Assembly (NCBI GenBank): GCA_963794165.1
Contig: CAWCCT010000007.1
Coordinates: 434,001 to 498,000, forward strand
Direction of reading: 5' to 3'
Source: PALSA-350 sp963794165
Lineage (GTDB): Bacteria; Acidobacteriota; Terriglobia; Terriglobales; Acidobacteriaceae
Length of the DNA: 64,000 bases
In this document: positions 7,919 through 16,826 of the stretch, one piece after another
Layout of the letters: the number at the start of each line of letters is the position of its first letter
Numbering within the stretch: position 1 is the stretch's first letter
Notes under the pieces: generated by a model
What the model saw: only the letters and a program-made list of their open reading frames with translations
The model's database searches: none
Told to the model about the DNA's origin: nothing
Position numbers and translations under genes: made by a program

Positions 7919-10900
7919 ATGAGTCGTTCCCGTTTCCTATTGGCTGCCGCATTCTGTCTGGTTGTTCTTCTTGCCCCCCTTGCCTGGGCGCAGGAAAACG
8001 CAACCATTACTGGATCGGTATTGGATCCCACCGGGGCGGTGATTCCTAACGTAGCCATCACTCTTACCAACGTCGCGACTGGCCAGGTCAGAGAAACCAC
8101 GTCTAACAGCTCAGGCATCTATACGTTCTCAAACGTGGGCGTGGGCAACTTCAATCTGGACGCCACGGCGCCGGGATTTGAGAAGTTCTCCAGGACAGGG
8201 ATTGTTGTCAACACCGCTCAGACCCTGAAGGAGGATGTAAACCTGACCGTCGGGAACGCGGCACAGACGGTCACCGTGCAGGCGAACGCCCTGCAGGTCC
8301 AATCGGAAACCAGCGAGCTGAGTACTCTGATCACCGGCAAGCAGGTCACCCAGTTGGCGACCAACGGGCGCAACGTTACCGCGCTTGCGGCGCTGGGCCT
8401 GGGCGTGTCCAATACCTTGCCGGCCTTTAGCGGCGTGGCTGGGCTGACATCCGCGAACGGCATCAGCTTCAATGGCACCCGCTCGACCCACAACATCTAC
8501 ATGCTGGATGGCGGCGAACTCAACGATCGCGGCTGCGGAGGCTGCTTTAGCTCCCTACCTTCGATCGATGCGTTGGCCGAATTCCAGACTCTCGACAGCA
8601 ACTACTCGCCCGATTACGGCGTAGGTTCGGGCGGGACCATCCTCATGGTGATCAAGTCCGGCACCCACGACTTCCACGGATCGCTCTATTATTTCAACCG
8701 CAACGAAGACTACGACGCCAACAACTACTTCACCAAGATGGCCGGCCAGCCGCGGCCCGAGTTTCGACTGAACGAACCCGGCGGTAATATCGGCGGACCG
8801 CTCTTTATCCCCCACATCTACAACAACTCCCGCAGGAGAACGTTCTTCTTTGTGAATGAAGAGTGGCGCAGGCTGATTCAAGGCAGTTCGCCTAACACGG
8901 TGAATACCATTGCAGCCAACAATTTCCCCACGGCCGGGGCCGCCTTGGCATATACCGTCCCCTCTGGTGGGGCCACCCCAATAGTTCCCGCCACCACGGA
9001 TCCAAACAAACTTCTGCTTTACGCGACCGACGGTTTGACTATCGGACAACCATTCCCGGGCAATATCATCCCGGCCAACCTGATAGACCAAAACGCTGTC
9101 CTCGAACTGAACGCGGGCACTTTCCCCCACCCGAACCTGGGCGCCAATCAGTACATTTCATCTATTCCGCAGCCCACCAACGTACGAGAAGATGTGGTTC
9201 GCATCGACCACGCCATCAACAGCAAGCTTCAGCTGATGGGCCATTTACTCCATGAGCCAGTGTCGGTGAACTTTTTCCCACCGTTATGGGGAGACAGCAG
9301 TTATCCCACTGTGGGGACGGCCATGCAAAATCCTGCCTGGTCTTCGGTGATCAAGCTTACGCAGACGATTTCACCCTCCTTGCTCAACGAAACCGCAGTC
9401 CTTTACAGCGGCAATAAGATCACCCTTACCCCGATTGCCGGTGTAGGCGGATCGTTTGTGCAGCCCAGCGGGTGGACCGCTACCAGCTTCTTCCCGGTAG
9501 CCAACAACATAGGCGCGCGCATGCCCGAGATCGATCTGCAGGGCACACCGTTGAACACAAACTGGAGCTCGAGCTACTATCCGTGGAAGAACGGCTACGA
9601 AGGGTTCCAGTATCGGGACGACCTATCCTGGACCAAAGGACTACACCAGTTCAAGTTTGGGTTCAGCTGGCTGCACGATTACAAGAACCAGCAACTGCAG
9701 TACAACACCCAGGGAACGGCAATCTTCAACTCCAGCCAGTTTTCCAAGGACTCGTACGTCAATTTCCTGCTCGGCGACGCCAGCACCTTTGAACAACTCA
9801 ACTATCTGTTTGGCAAGCACTGGGTCAACAACAACTATAGTTTCTACGTCCAGGACAACTGGCACGTCCAACCCAGGTTGACGCTCAACCTCGGTATTCG
9901 TTTCGACGGCTTGCCCCATGCCTTCGAACGGTATAACCAATTTTCGAATTTCGTGCCGGCGGACTATAACGCGTCCCTCGGCAATCCGGTGACTGCGGCC
10001 GGCACGTTGGATCCCCGTCAGCTGACCCCTTACAACGGCACGCCCTTCTATCTCAACGGCATAAGGTTGGCCGGGGTCGATGGATTTCCCCGCGGCAATG
10101 TGCAGAACAAATACAACACCTGGCAACCTAGAATCGGCTTTGCCTACGATGCCACCGGAGATGGAAAGACGGTCGTCCGGGGCGGCTTTGGAATGTTCTT
10201 TGAGCGTGTTCAGGGCAACGATGTATATAACGCTGCCTTGAATCCACCCTTTGCCTATATACCCACCGCCACCAACGTTTATTTCTCCAATCCGAATACC
10301 AGCGCCTTGACCGGTCAGACAACGTCCCAGACCTTTCCCTCTGCTTTGACCAATCTGGCATACAACTACACACCTCCTGGGACTGCGGATTTCAGTTTCG
10401 GAGTGCAGCGCCAGCTCGCTCCATCCGTCGTCGCAGTGGTTCAGTATGCCGGTTCTGTAGGTTGGGACCAGAACGACGATCGTGGTATCAACACCTTGCC
10501 CTTGACTGATCCGAACAACGCGGCAAATCCGTACGACCTCAGGGAGGGGGTTGCCAACGGTACGCTGAACGCGAACCTTTATCGAATCTTCCCTGGCTAT
10601 TCCGGAATTACCCAGGAGGAGAACACGACCAATTTCAACTACAACTCGCTGCAGATAGGTCTACGCGTGGAAAATCGGCATGGGCTGACCCTTCAGGTGG
10701 CCTATACCTACTCTCATGAGCTCGATGAGGTGACCAACGATCTCAACTCACTCTCCAACCCGTTTAACCCGTCCTATGACTACGGGCCAGGAGGGTTCGA
10801 TCGGCGTCATATTCTCAACCTGAACTACATCTACAACTTCCCATTTTTCGAGCACAATGGAAACGCGCTGGAGCGTACGATCCTGGGAGGTTGGCAGTTC

Positions 10901-11365
10901 TCTGGCGTGACGGTTGCGCAAACGGGAGCACCTGCTCTGGATTCAGGAAATAATGGTATCCGCTACAGTCCCGATGTTCTTGGACTTGGCGGCAACACCA
11001 CCAATCGGCCAGACCAGGTGGGAACGATCTCTTACCCCAAAAAAGTCGGCGCCTGGTTTAACACGAGTGCCTTAGCCGCACCCGTTGCTCCCTGGGACGG
11101 CGGTGGGAATCAAGGCTTCGGCAACTCTGCAAAAGGTGTGGTCGTCGGACCGGGGCTCTTCAATTTCAATTGGTCCCTGTTCAAGACCATTCCACTTACT
11201 TCCCACGAAGGTCCCAGCCTGGAACTGCGATTCGAGTCCTTCAACGTCTTCAACCACACGGAATTCAACAATATCGATACGAACTTTACCGACACGAACT
11301 TCGGACAGGTGACTTCCGCCTACGATCCTCGCACCATACAGCTTGGCGGGAAGTTCCACTTCTAA
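7919..11365 (+). CDS. TonB-dependent receptor, Oar-like, with N-terminal carboxypeptidase-regulatory domain
   Basis: A 1148-residue outer-membrane receptor. The start is ATG 7919, preceded by AGGAGG at 7907-7912; the frame is open further upstream but that part has no support. A signal peptide ends near PLAWAQ. Residues about 27-115 form a carboxypeptidase D regulatory-like beta-sandwich (ITGSVLDPTGAVIPNV), then the plug domain with LDGGELNDRG, then a large beta-barrel ending in the aromatic GGKFHF. This type is expanded in Acidobacteria and Bryobacteria-like genomes and is thought to import oligosaccharides or other large ligands with TonB/ExbBD. The two operator-like sites and the LacI regulator directly upstream point to sugar-controlled expression. 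A strong terminator follows. Confidence 0.92.
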   Translation: MSRSRFLLAAAFCLVVLLAPLAWAQENATITGSVLDPTGAVIPNVAITLTNVATGQVRETTSNSSGIYTFSNVGVGNFNLDATAPGFEKFSRTGIVVNTAQTLKEDVNLTVGNAAQTVTVQANALQVQSETSELSTLITGKQVTQLATNGRNVTALAALGLGVSNTLPAFSGVAGLTSANGISFNGTRSTHNIYMLDGGELNDRGCGGCFSSLPSIDALAEFQTLDSNYSPDYGVGSGGTILMVIKSGTHDFHGSLYYFNRNEDYDANNYFTKMAGQPRPEFRLNEPGGNIGGPLFIPHIYNNSRRRTFFFVNEEWRRLIQGSSPNTVNTIAANNFPTAGAALAYTVPSGGATPIVPATTDPNKLLLYATDGLTIGQPFPGNIIPANLIDQNAVLELNAGTFPHPNLGANQYISSIPQPTNVREDVVRIDHAINSKLQLMGHLLHEPVSVNFFPPLWGDSSYPTVGTAMQNPAWSSVIKLTQTISPSLLNETAVLYSGNKITLTPIAGVGGSFVQPSGWTATSFFPVANNIGARMPEIDLQGTPLNTNWSSSYYPWKNGYEGFQYRDDLSWTKGLHQFKFGFSWLHDYKNQQLQYNTQGTAIFNSSQFSKDSYVNFLLGDASTFEQLNYLFGKHWVNNNYSFYVQDNWHVQPRLTLNLGIRFDGLPHAFERYNQFSNFVPADYNASLGNPVTAAGTLDPRQLTPYNGTPFYLNGIRLAGVDGFPRGNVQNKYNTWQPRIGFAYDATGDGKTVVRGGFGMFFERVQGNDVYNAALNPPFAYIPTATNVYFSNPNTSALTGQTTSQTFPSALTNLAYNYTPPGTADFSFGVQRQLAPSVVAVVQYAGSVGWDQNDDRGINTLPLTDPNNAANPYDLREGVANGTLNANLYRIFPGYSGITQEENTTNFNYNSLQIGLRVENRHGLTLQVAYTYSHELDEVTNDLNSLSNPFNPSYDYGPGGFDRRHILNLNYIYNFPFFEHNGNALERTILGGWQFSGVTVAQTGAPALDSGNNGIRYSPDVLGLGGNTTNRPDQVGTISYPKKVGAWFNTSALAAPVAPWDGGGNQGFGNSAKGVVVGPGLFNFNWSLFKTIPLTSHEGPSLELRFESFNVFNHTEFNNIDTNFTDTNFGQVTSAYDPRTIQLGGKFHF

Positions 11366-11383
11366 CCTCTTCAACGATGGAAG

Positions 11384-11415
11384 GCGCCAGGGCTGTTGGT
11401 CCTGGCGCTATTTTT
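11384..11415 (+). terminator. Rho-independent terminator after the TonB receptor
   Basis: GCGCCAGG (11384-11391) pairs with CCTGGCGC (11401-11408) across a 9-base loop and is followed by TATTTTT. It begins 18 bp after the receptor stop codon, the expected place for an intrinsic terminator. Confidence 0.85.
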
Positions 11416-11469
11416 CCTAGAACAAAATTGTCACCCCGAGAAGCTCACCGCTCTCCTTCCACTCCGCGC

Positions 11470-11815
11470 TCTAGCGCTTTGTATCAGGGCCCGACTTTAG
11501 TCGGGCCGTTGAGACCCAGCAAAGAATCTGGGCTTTAGCCCCTGCCAAACTTCGAGGGCTAAGGCAGTTGAAAATCAACGGCGATGATGGGTGCCCCAGG
11601 TCTCGATTTTGAGACCTGGGATCCTTCACGCAAATGCTGGTGGACCAACTTGGAGAGCGTTGACCAGATCGAATTCTCACGCAGATTCCTTAGCCTCTGC
11701 GTGAATTGTCTTTTGAAGCATTTTCCGCGGAAAACGCCATAGCAGGGGCTGAAGCACAGTCTCTTTCAATCCTTTACGGCCCGACTAAAGTCGTGCCCTG
11801 ATACAAAGCACCGGA
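11470..11815. repeat. Composite palindromic repeat block (families C, B-like and A-like)
   Basis: This occupies most of the 514-bp gap between the receptor terminator and the CRTAC1 gene. About 75 bp at 11470-11548 recur as an imperfect inverted copy at 11741-11815; both contain GGCCCGACTTTAGTCGGGCC or its near complement, plus GGGCTTTAGCCC in the left arm. Between them lie a B-like hairpin (CCCAGGTCTC 11595-11604 with 11611-11620) and an A-like hairpin (11672-11684 with 11696-11707, carrying CTCACGCAGA). No open gene is visible. It looks like nested short mobile repeats. Confidence 0.65.
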
Positions 11816-11879
11816 GCGCGCAGTAAAGGAGGCGCGGTTTGTTGTTTCTGGTTCGCACACTGCCGAAACGGCTGTGGAA

Positions 11880-13667
11880 TCATCCGGAAGAAGATCGGTG
11901 CACCGTAGGCGCGGCACTTCGCAAAGCCGACTTTGAGATGCCGTGTCCTTCCTTGATGGTCACCAGCTGATTCGCCTCGACGCCAGGGAAGCGCTCGATC
12001 AATCCGTTGGTCCAGTGAATCTCCAGATCGGCATGGCTATTGGATCCCAGGCCGAAGTGCAGCCGGCGATCATTCACTGAATAAAAGCTCGATTGCGCCG
12101 TAACCGCCTGGGCCTGGAGCTTGCCACCATATCTGGCCAGCACGGTAGACCCAATCGCGCTGCGGTTGGATTTGGTCCCAACTAGAAACACCTTGAGCCA
12201 GTTGCGTTTACCCGTGACATCGTTCCGGAGAAGGGAAGGAGGCTCATTCAGGTTGACGATCACCATATCGACATCGCCGTCGTTGTCAAAATCTCCAAAA
12301 GCACAGCCACGGCTGCAATGGAGTGCGGCGATCCCAGGACCGGCTTCGTCAAGCAACTCTTCAAATTTTCCATTGCCAAGATTGCGGAAAATGAATCGCG
12401 GGGTTTTCAACGGGTACTCGGGGAACTGGGCCTCCACCTCGGGATAAACGGAGCCGGTGACGACTGCGAGATCTGGCCAGCCATCGTTGTCGAAATCGGC
12501 GAATCCGGTCCCCCAGCAAATGTAGCGAGTTTCCACGCCAAATCCCGCGGCAATGGTTACATCCGTGAAGCCGCCGGCGCCGTCATTGCGATACAGCACA
12601 TTGGTGTCGTCGGCAAAGTGCGTCTTGAATATGTCGAGCTTGCCGTCCAGGTTGTAGTCGCCAACCGCGACTCCCATTCCCGCCTGCTCCGCTCCATCCG
12701 CGCTGAAGGCTATGCCCTGCTCCGCGCCATCCTCGCTAAACGTTCCGTTATGTTGGTTGCGAAAGAAAAGGCTGGGAGTGGAATCGGAAGCTACGTAGAT
12801 ATCTGTCCAGCCGTCGTTGCTGAAGTCCGCTGCGACACTGGTCATGGCATAGGTGTGTTGTGCTTTGGTGATTCCGCTTTCCTGGGATACATCGCGGAAC
12901 GTCCCGTCGCCCTGATTGCGGTACAAGTAATTGCGGGGCATAGGCAGTCCGCGCGGGCCACAGTTGACCCCTACACCCTTGAAATTGCAGTAGGGGTTTG
13001 CGCCAGGCTTAGGCAGTCGCTCCACATGCAGTTCGACGTAATTGGCCACGAAAAGATCGAGGTAGCCATCGCGATCATAATCCAGGAAGGTGCATCCCGA
13101 CCCCCACCGGGTATTGCCTTCGTAGAGCAGCCCTGCCTGCTTGGTGACATCGGTAAATGAACCGTCTCCATTGTTGCGGTAGAGAACATTTTGGCCGTAG
13201 TAGGTGATGAAAATATCTTCGTAACCATCGTTGTTATAGTCGCCGACGGTAACTCCACTCGCCCAACCGGTACGCAGCAACCCGGCCTTTTCCGTGACAT
13301 CGGTAAACGTTCCGTCACGATTATTCTTGTACAGGCGGTTGCTGGAGCCAGGAACGGGTTGGTCCATCCGCGTACCGCAGAGCACGAAAATATCCAACCA
13401 TCCATCGTTGTCATAGTCCAGGAAGGCGACCCCGCAACCCACCGTCTCGACGATATAGTTCTTATGCGTGAGGCCGCCGTAGATAGTTGGGGCCGTGAGT
13501 CCGGCGACCGCTGCCACGTCTGTAAAGTGGGCAAGGAACGGTATGCCGGAGGGCTTTCCCCGGGGCAAAGGCTTTACATTGCGAGTGGTGATCCCCTGGC
13601 CCAAAGCCAGGGTCGACGCGGCTGTCATCCACAAGAAATCGCGGCGCGTGATGATGGCTTTACTCAT
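11880..13667 (-). CDS. CRTAC1-like FG-GAP/VCBS repeat protein with ASPIC/UnbV domain
   Basis: A 595-residue exported protein. The N-terminus has a Tat-type signal (TRRDFLWM followed by a hydrophobic stretch). A run of VCBS/FG-GAP beta-propeller blades follows, each carrying a calcium-type DYDNDGWLDIF or DFDNDGWPD motif. Residues about 505-575 form an ASPIC/UnbV domain (NRSAIGSTVLARYGG, LHFGLG). The family is extracellular or periplasmic and is probably involved in adhesion or binding; no enzymatic role is established. Its ATG overlaps the TAA of the upstream TPR gene by one base (TAATG), indicating translational coupling. TPR plus CRTAC1 pairs are common in Acidobacteria (from memory). Confidence 0.88.
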   Translation of the reverse strand: MSKAIITRRDFLWMTAASTLALGQGITTRNVKPLPRGKPSGIPFLAHFTDVAAVAGLTAPTIYGGLTHKNYIVETVGCGVAFLDYDNDGWLDIFVLCGTRMDQPVPGSSNRLYKNNRDGTFTDVTEKAGLLRTGWASGVTVGDYNNDGYEDIFITYYGQNVLYRNNGDGSFTDVTKQAGLLYEGNTRWGSGCTFLDYDRDGYLDLFVANYVELHVERLPKPGANPYCNFKGVGVNCGPRGLPMPRNYLYRNQGDGTFRDVSQESGITKAQHTYAMTSVAADFSNDGWTDIYVASDSTPSLFFRNQHNGTFSEDGAEQGIAFSADGAEQAGMGVAVGDYNLDGKLDIFKTHFADDTNVLYRNDGAGGFTDVTIAAGFGVETRYICWGTGFADFDNDGWPDLAVVTGSVYPEVEAQFPEYPLKTPRFIFRNLGNGKFEELLDEAGPGIAALHCSRGCAFGDFDNDGDVDMVIVNLNEPPSLLRNDVTGKRNWLKVFLVGTKSNRSAIGSTVLARYGGKLQAQAVTAQSSFYSVNDRRLHFGLGSNSHADLEIHWTNGLIERFPGVEANQLVTIKEGHGISKSALRSAAPTVHRSSSG

Positions 13668-14830
13668 TATTGCTGCTGCTGCGGAGCGGGAGCAGCCTCG
13701 CCGGACACTTTCTGAATCAGCGAATCATCCGTCTTGCTGTGCAGTTCCTTCGTTTTCGCGAACTCCTCAGCAGCCTTTTGCTTTTGACCAGTCTGAGTGT
13801 AGAGTCGCGCCAGCCGGTAGTGAGCGTCGGGCTGCGTGGGATCGAGCTTGACGGCTCGTTCGAACGCAGCGATTGCCTCCTGATTCTTATTCTGGTCGGC
13901 ATAGATGCGACCGAGATCGAAGTAGGCAAGGCGAAGGTCATTTTCCAACTGCATGGCCTTATTCAAGAGCGGCTCGGCGTTCGCATCGTCATTGGAACGC
14001 AGCGCGATATCCCCCAAATAAAGATAGGCCTGGGCGTAGCCGGGATTGTTCTTGATCTCCTGCTGCAACTCGGGCAGCGCCTTGTCATAATCGCCTTTTT
14101 TGAAATAGAGATAGCCGAGCTCGAAGTGAAGAACCGGTTCTTTGGGAGAAATAGCTGCGGCGGCTTCGAGCTCCTTGATGGCATCCTCTGTCTTGCCCGT
14201 ACCATCCAACGCCTCAGCCAGCAGCATGTGCGCTTGTGCCGCGTCGGGATTGGCGACAAGAATGGTCTTGTATTCTGTCAAAGCGCAGTCATATTGATGG
14301 CCCCATAAGCAACTGTGGGCAAGCACATTGTGCAGTTCGAGATTGGACGGGTCATTCTGGCTCGCCTGCTGAAGGTATGGAATTGCCAGGGCGTACTGCC
14401 GCGAGCCGTAGTAGCTCATGCCCAGCAATAGTTTGCTGCGGGCGTCCTCCGGCTTTAGCTTGACTACCGTCTTGAATGCCGGGATCGCCTGGGTGAAATG
14501 TCCTTGCTTGAACTCGGCCAAGCCTAGATTGAATGCTACTTCCGGTTGCCGGGGGCTCAAGGCCAGCGACTTGCGGTACTCCACCGTCGCCGGCTCTAAT
14601 TGTCCCTGTTGCGCGAGAGCCACGCCCAATTTGCTATGTATGTCGGGGCTGTTCGGAAATTTCTTTTCCAATTGACGCAAGATCACTTCCGCATCTTGGA
14701 ATTTCCCTGCTTGCATGAGTGTGACAGCCTGGCTGGCGGCATCGTCCTGTCCGTGCAGAGGGATGCCCGTCCAAAGCAGGACCAGCAAAATCCAGCGCAA
14801 ATTCAGTCTCGGGAGTGAAATCTCTACCAA
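13667..14830 (-). CDS. Exported TPR-repeat protein
   Basis: A 387-residue protein with an N-terminal signal sequence (WILLVLLWTGIPLHGQ) and about nine tetratricopeptide repeats, recognisable by the regular spacing of motifs such as AVTLMQAGKFQDAEVIL and AIAAFERAVKLDPTQPDAHY. The C-terminus is charged and ends in a glutamine run. TPR proteins scaffold protein-protein contacts; this one probably acts in the periplasm. The start is TTG with AGGA upstream; no earlier start is available. It is 8 bp downstream of the GH51 gene and coupled to CRTAC1, so GH51, TPR and CRTAC1 form one transcript. Confidence 0.85.
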   Translation of the reverse strand: MVEISLPRLNLRWILLVLLWTGIPLHGQDDAASQAVTLMQAGKFQDAEVILRQLEKKFPNSPDIHSKLGVALAQQGQLEPATVEYRKSLALSPRQPEVAFNLGLAEFKQGHFTQAIPAFKTVVKLKPEDARSKLLLGMSYYGSRQYALAIPYLQQASQNDPSNLELHNVLAHSCLWGHQYDCALTEYKTILVANPDAAQAHMLLAEALDGTGKTEDAIKELEAAAAISPKEPVLHFELGYLYFKKGDYDKALPELQQEIKNNPGYAQAYLYLGDIALRSNDDANAEPLLNKAMQLENDLRLAYFDLGRIYADQNKNQEAIAAFERAVKLDPTQPDAHYRLARLYTQTGQKQKAAEEFAKTKELHSKTDDSLIQKVSGEAAPAPQQQQ

Positions 14831-14838
14831 CGACCATC

Positions 14839-16509
14839 CTACGTCAACGTAATCGTCAATCGGCTCACCGAGGACGGCGGCAAGGTGAACTGCACCGCTT
14901 TGCCTGAAACCGTCGCCGTCGCCCTCTTGGTTGTGACCACATCCGGCTGCTCAAACGTGTTGTGGTCGTGTACATCTTCGCCCCCCAGCAGTTCCATCTC
15001 AGCGGAAGCGGCGGTAGCGTCCCCTCTCAGCATGATCTGGGTAGGATGAGACTCCGTCAAGTGGGGGTTGACAACCGTCAGGGTCAACACTTTCCCGGTG
15101 AGCGAGGCGGAGCCGTTTAGCCCCCACAAGCGCGAGCTGGGGCCGCCCACGACAGCCTCGTCTCCGGTAGAGCTGAGCTGCTTCTTGATGGCTTTGCGGG
15201 GGAAGGTGATCTCCGGCACGGAGAACTGGAGGCGCACAGCCTGTCCACCCTGGTGCCCCTTGTACATATCGAAGACATGAAAAACCGGCGTGGTGATGAA
15301 GTGCTCCTCATGGGAGAGGAAGAGCGAATCGATGCAATTGATCAGCTGGGCGCAGGCTGCTATGGCAACTTTGTCGGGATGGCGATTAAAGGTATCCAGG
15401 GTCAACGCAGTCATAATCGCATCGCGGACCGTTAATTGCTGCCCGAGCACGTGGGTGGGGTCAAGCTTTGAATCGCTGAAGCGGTACCACGGTCCGTATT
15501 CGTCGACCACCAGCTTCACGCGATGGCTTCGATCGTAGACGCCCATGGCGGTCCAGTGGTCGAGCATAATCTTCTCCATCCGGTCTGCGAGCTCATAGCC
15601 TGGATACACATCCTCGGCAGTGAATTTGAGCGCCTCCGGCAGGTCTGTGTAGTAGTGCATGGACCAGCCAAAGGGCGGTTTGATGGGGCGCTCCGGGCTG
15701 AAGATGTTTTCAAAAAAGCGAGTTGTCCAGTCCACATCATCCTGGTTTGGCCCCGAGGCAATCAGCTTCAGGTCAACCCCATAACGTGGCAGCCACGACT
15801 GATAGCGGCGATATTCACTGGCGTATTCCGCGGGCGTGAAGTTGCCGCCGCATCCCCAACTCTCGTTGCCTACGCCCCAGTACTGCACGTTATACGGTTC
15901 GGGCGACCCGTCCGCCGCGCGCACATCAGACCAGGTAGTGCTGCCGGCGGGGGAGTTGCAATATTCAACCCACTGGTCAAAAACGTATGCATTCAGGCTG
16001 CGAACATTGGCCGCAAGATACGGCTCGGCGCCGCATAGTTTGCAGAAGCGAACAAACTCGTCAGTGCCAAATTGATTGGGATCGTAGCCTGGTAAACCTT
16101 TTCTAGGAAGGTTCTTCGAGTCCGGATCGTCTACCCAGAAGTCGGTACGGCGGGGGCGTTTATCCTTTGGGCCAACGCCGTCACGCCAGTCGTAGCTGTC
16201 GGCGAAGCAGCCACCCGGCCAGCGCACCCCGGGGGCTTTGATCTGACGCATCTTCTCGATCAGTGCCGTGCGAATGCCGCCGGTATTCGCGATCTTCGAC
16301 TTCTCACCCACCCACACGCCGTCATAGATGACCGCGCCCAGTTCTTCTGTGAAGTGGCTGTAGATCATGGGGGAGATCGTCCCGAGTGGTTCGTTGAGCA
16401 TGACCTCGATAACCGCCTGGTCGGATGCATCTGCTGCAGGCAGGTTGCGGGAGAAAAGAAAAGCTGACCCGGCCAGCGCGCCGGTTTTTAGAAAGTTGCG
16501 TCGTTGCAT
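14839..16509 (-). CDS. GH51 alpha-L-arabinofuranosidase
   Basis: A 556-residue glycoside hydrolase of the GH51 type. The Tat-like signal RRNFLKTGALAG shows export. The catalytic acid/base glutamate is in WGVGNESWGCGG and the nucleophile glutamate in VVDEYGPWY. The substrate-binding segment APGVRWPGGCFADSYDWRDG is characteristic of the family. It removes terminal arabinofuranosyl residues from arabinans or arabinoxylans, or from an arabinofuranose-containing bacterial glycan. The C-terminal part (about 430-556) is the usual beta-sandwich. It is the first gene of the GH51-TPR-CRTAC1 operon. The next gene upstream (GH172) is also linked to furanosidases. Confidence 0.9.
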   Translation of the reverse strand: MQRRNFLKTGALAGSAFLFSRNLPAADASDQAVIEVMLNEPLGTISPMIYSHFTEELGAVIYDGVWVGEKSKIANTGGIRTALIEKMRQIKAPGVRWPGGCFADSYDWRDGVGPKDKRPRRTDFWVDDPDSKNLPRKGLPGYDPNQFGTDEFVRFCKLCGAEPYLAANVRSLNAYVFDQWVEYCNSPAGSTTWSDVRAADGSPEPYNVQYWGVGNESWGCGGNFTPAEYASEYRRYQSWLPRYGVDLKLIASGPNQDDVDWTTRFFENIFSPERPIKPPFGWSMHYYTDLPEALKFTAEDVYPGYELADRMEKIMLDHWTAMGVYDRSHRVKLVVDEYGPWYRFSDSKLDPTHVLGQQLTVRDAIMTALTLDTFNRHPDKVAIAACAQLINCIDSLFLSHEEHFITTPVFHVFDMYKGHQGGQAVRLQFSVPEITFPRKAIKKQLSSTGDEAVVGGPSSRLWGLNGSASLTGKVLTLTVVNPHLTESHPTQIMLRGDATAASAEMELLGGEDVHDHNTFEQPDVVTTKRATATVSGKAVQFTLPPSSVSRLTITLT

Positions 16510-16639
16510 GGCCGCCCTCGAATAAAGTGAGAGTAAATACCGGCCACATCAGAAAACATTTACTTGCCGCTGTCAACACGCGAAAAGAGCGAACGAGGGT
16601 TGAAGGGTACGGGCTTTAGCCGCTTTCTACTTCGCCTCT

Positions 16640-16820
16640 GGCTCCCTCACGAAGGCCGGGTGCCCCATATCTCGCTCGTTTTTCGCGAGATGTGGGATAC
16701 CACCGATGTCGGCCGCTAAGTCCATCGGGTGAATCGAGAGTCAGAGGGAAGGTGCAGTGGTATCCCACATCTCGCGAAAAACGAGCGAGATATGGGGCAC
16801 CCGGCCTTCGTGAGGGAGCC
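16640..16820. repeat. Perfect 64-bp inverted repeat pair, family B
   Basis: Positions 16640-16703 and 16757-16820 are perfect reverse complements over 64 bp, separated by a 53-bp spacer. Each arm itself contains the ATCTCGC...GCGAGAT hairpin that is also found at 5751-5800. This fills most of the gap between GH172 and GH51 (16510-16826). The two arms can fold together into a very long stem, or each into its own hairpin. No gene is visible here. It is probably a non-autonomous mobile repeat inserted as an inverted dimer, and may insulate the flanking operons. Confidence 0.85.
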
Positions 16821-16826
16821 CAGGCT

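Noticed and set aside
12318..13160. 280-codon open frame on the plus strand
   Set aside because: It is antisense to the VCBS repeats of the CRTAC1 gene, whose biased composition keeps other frames open; no start signal or known motif.
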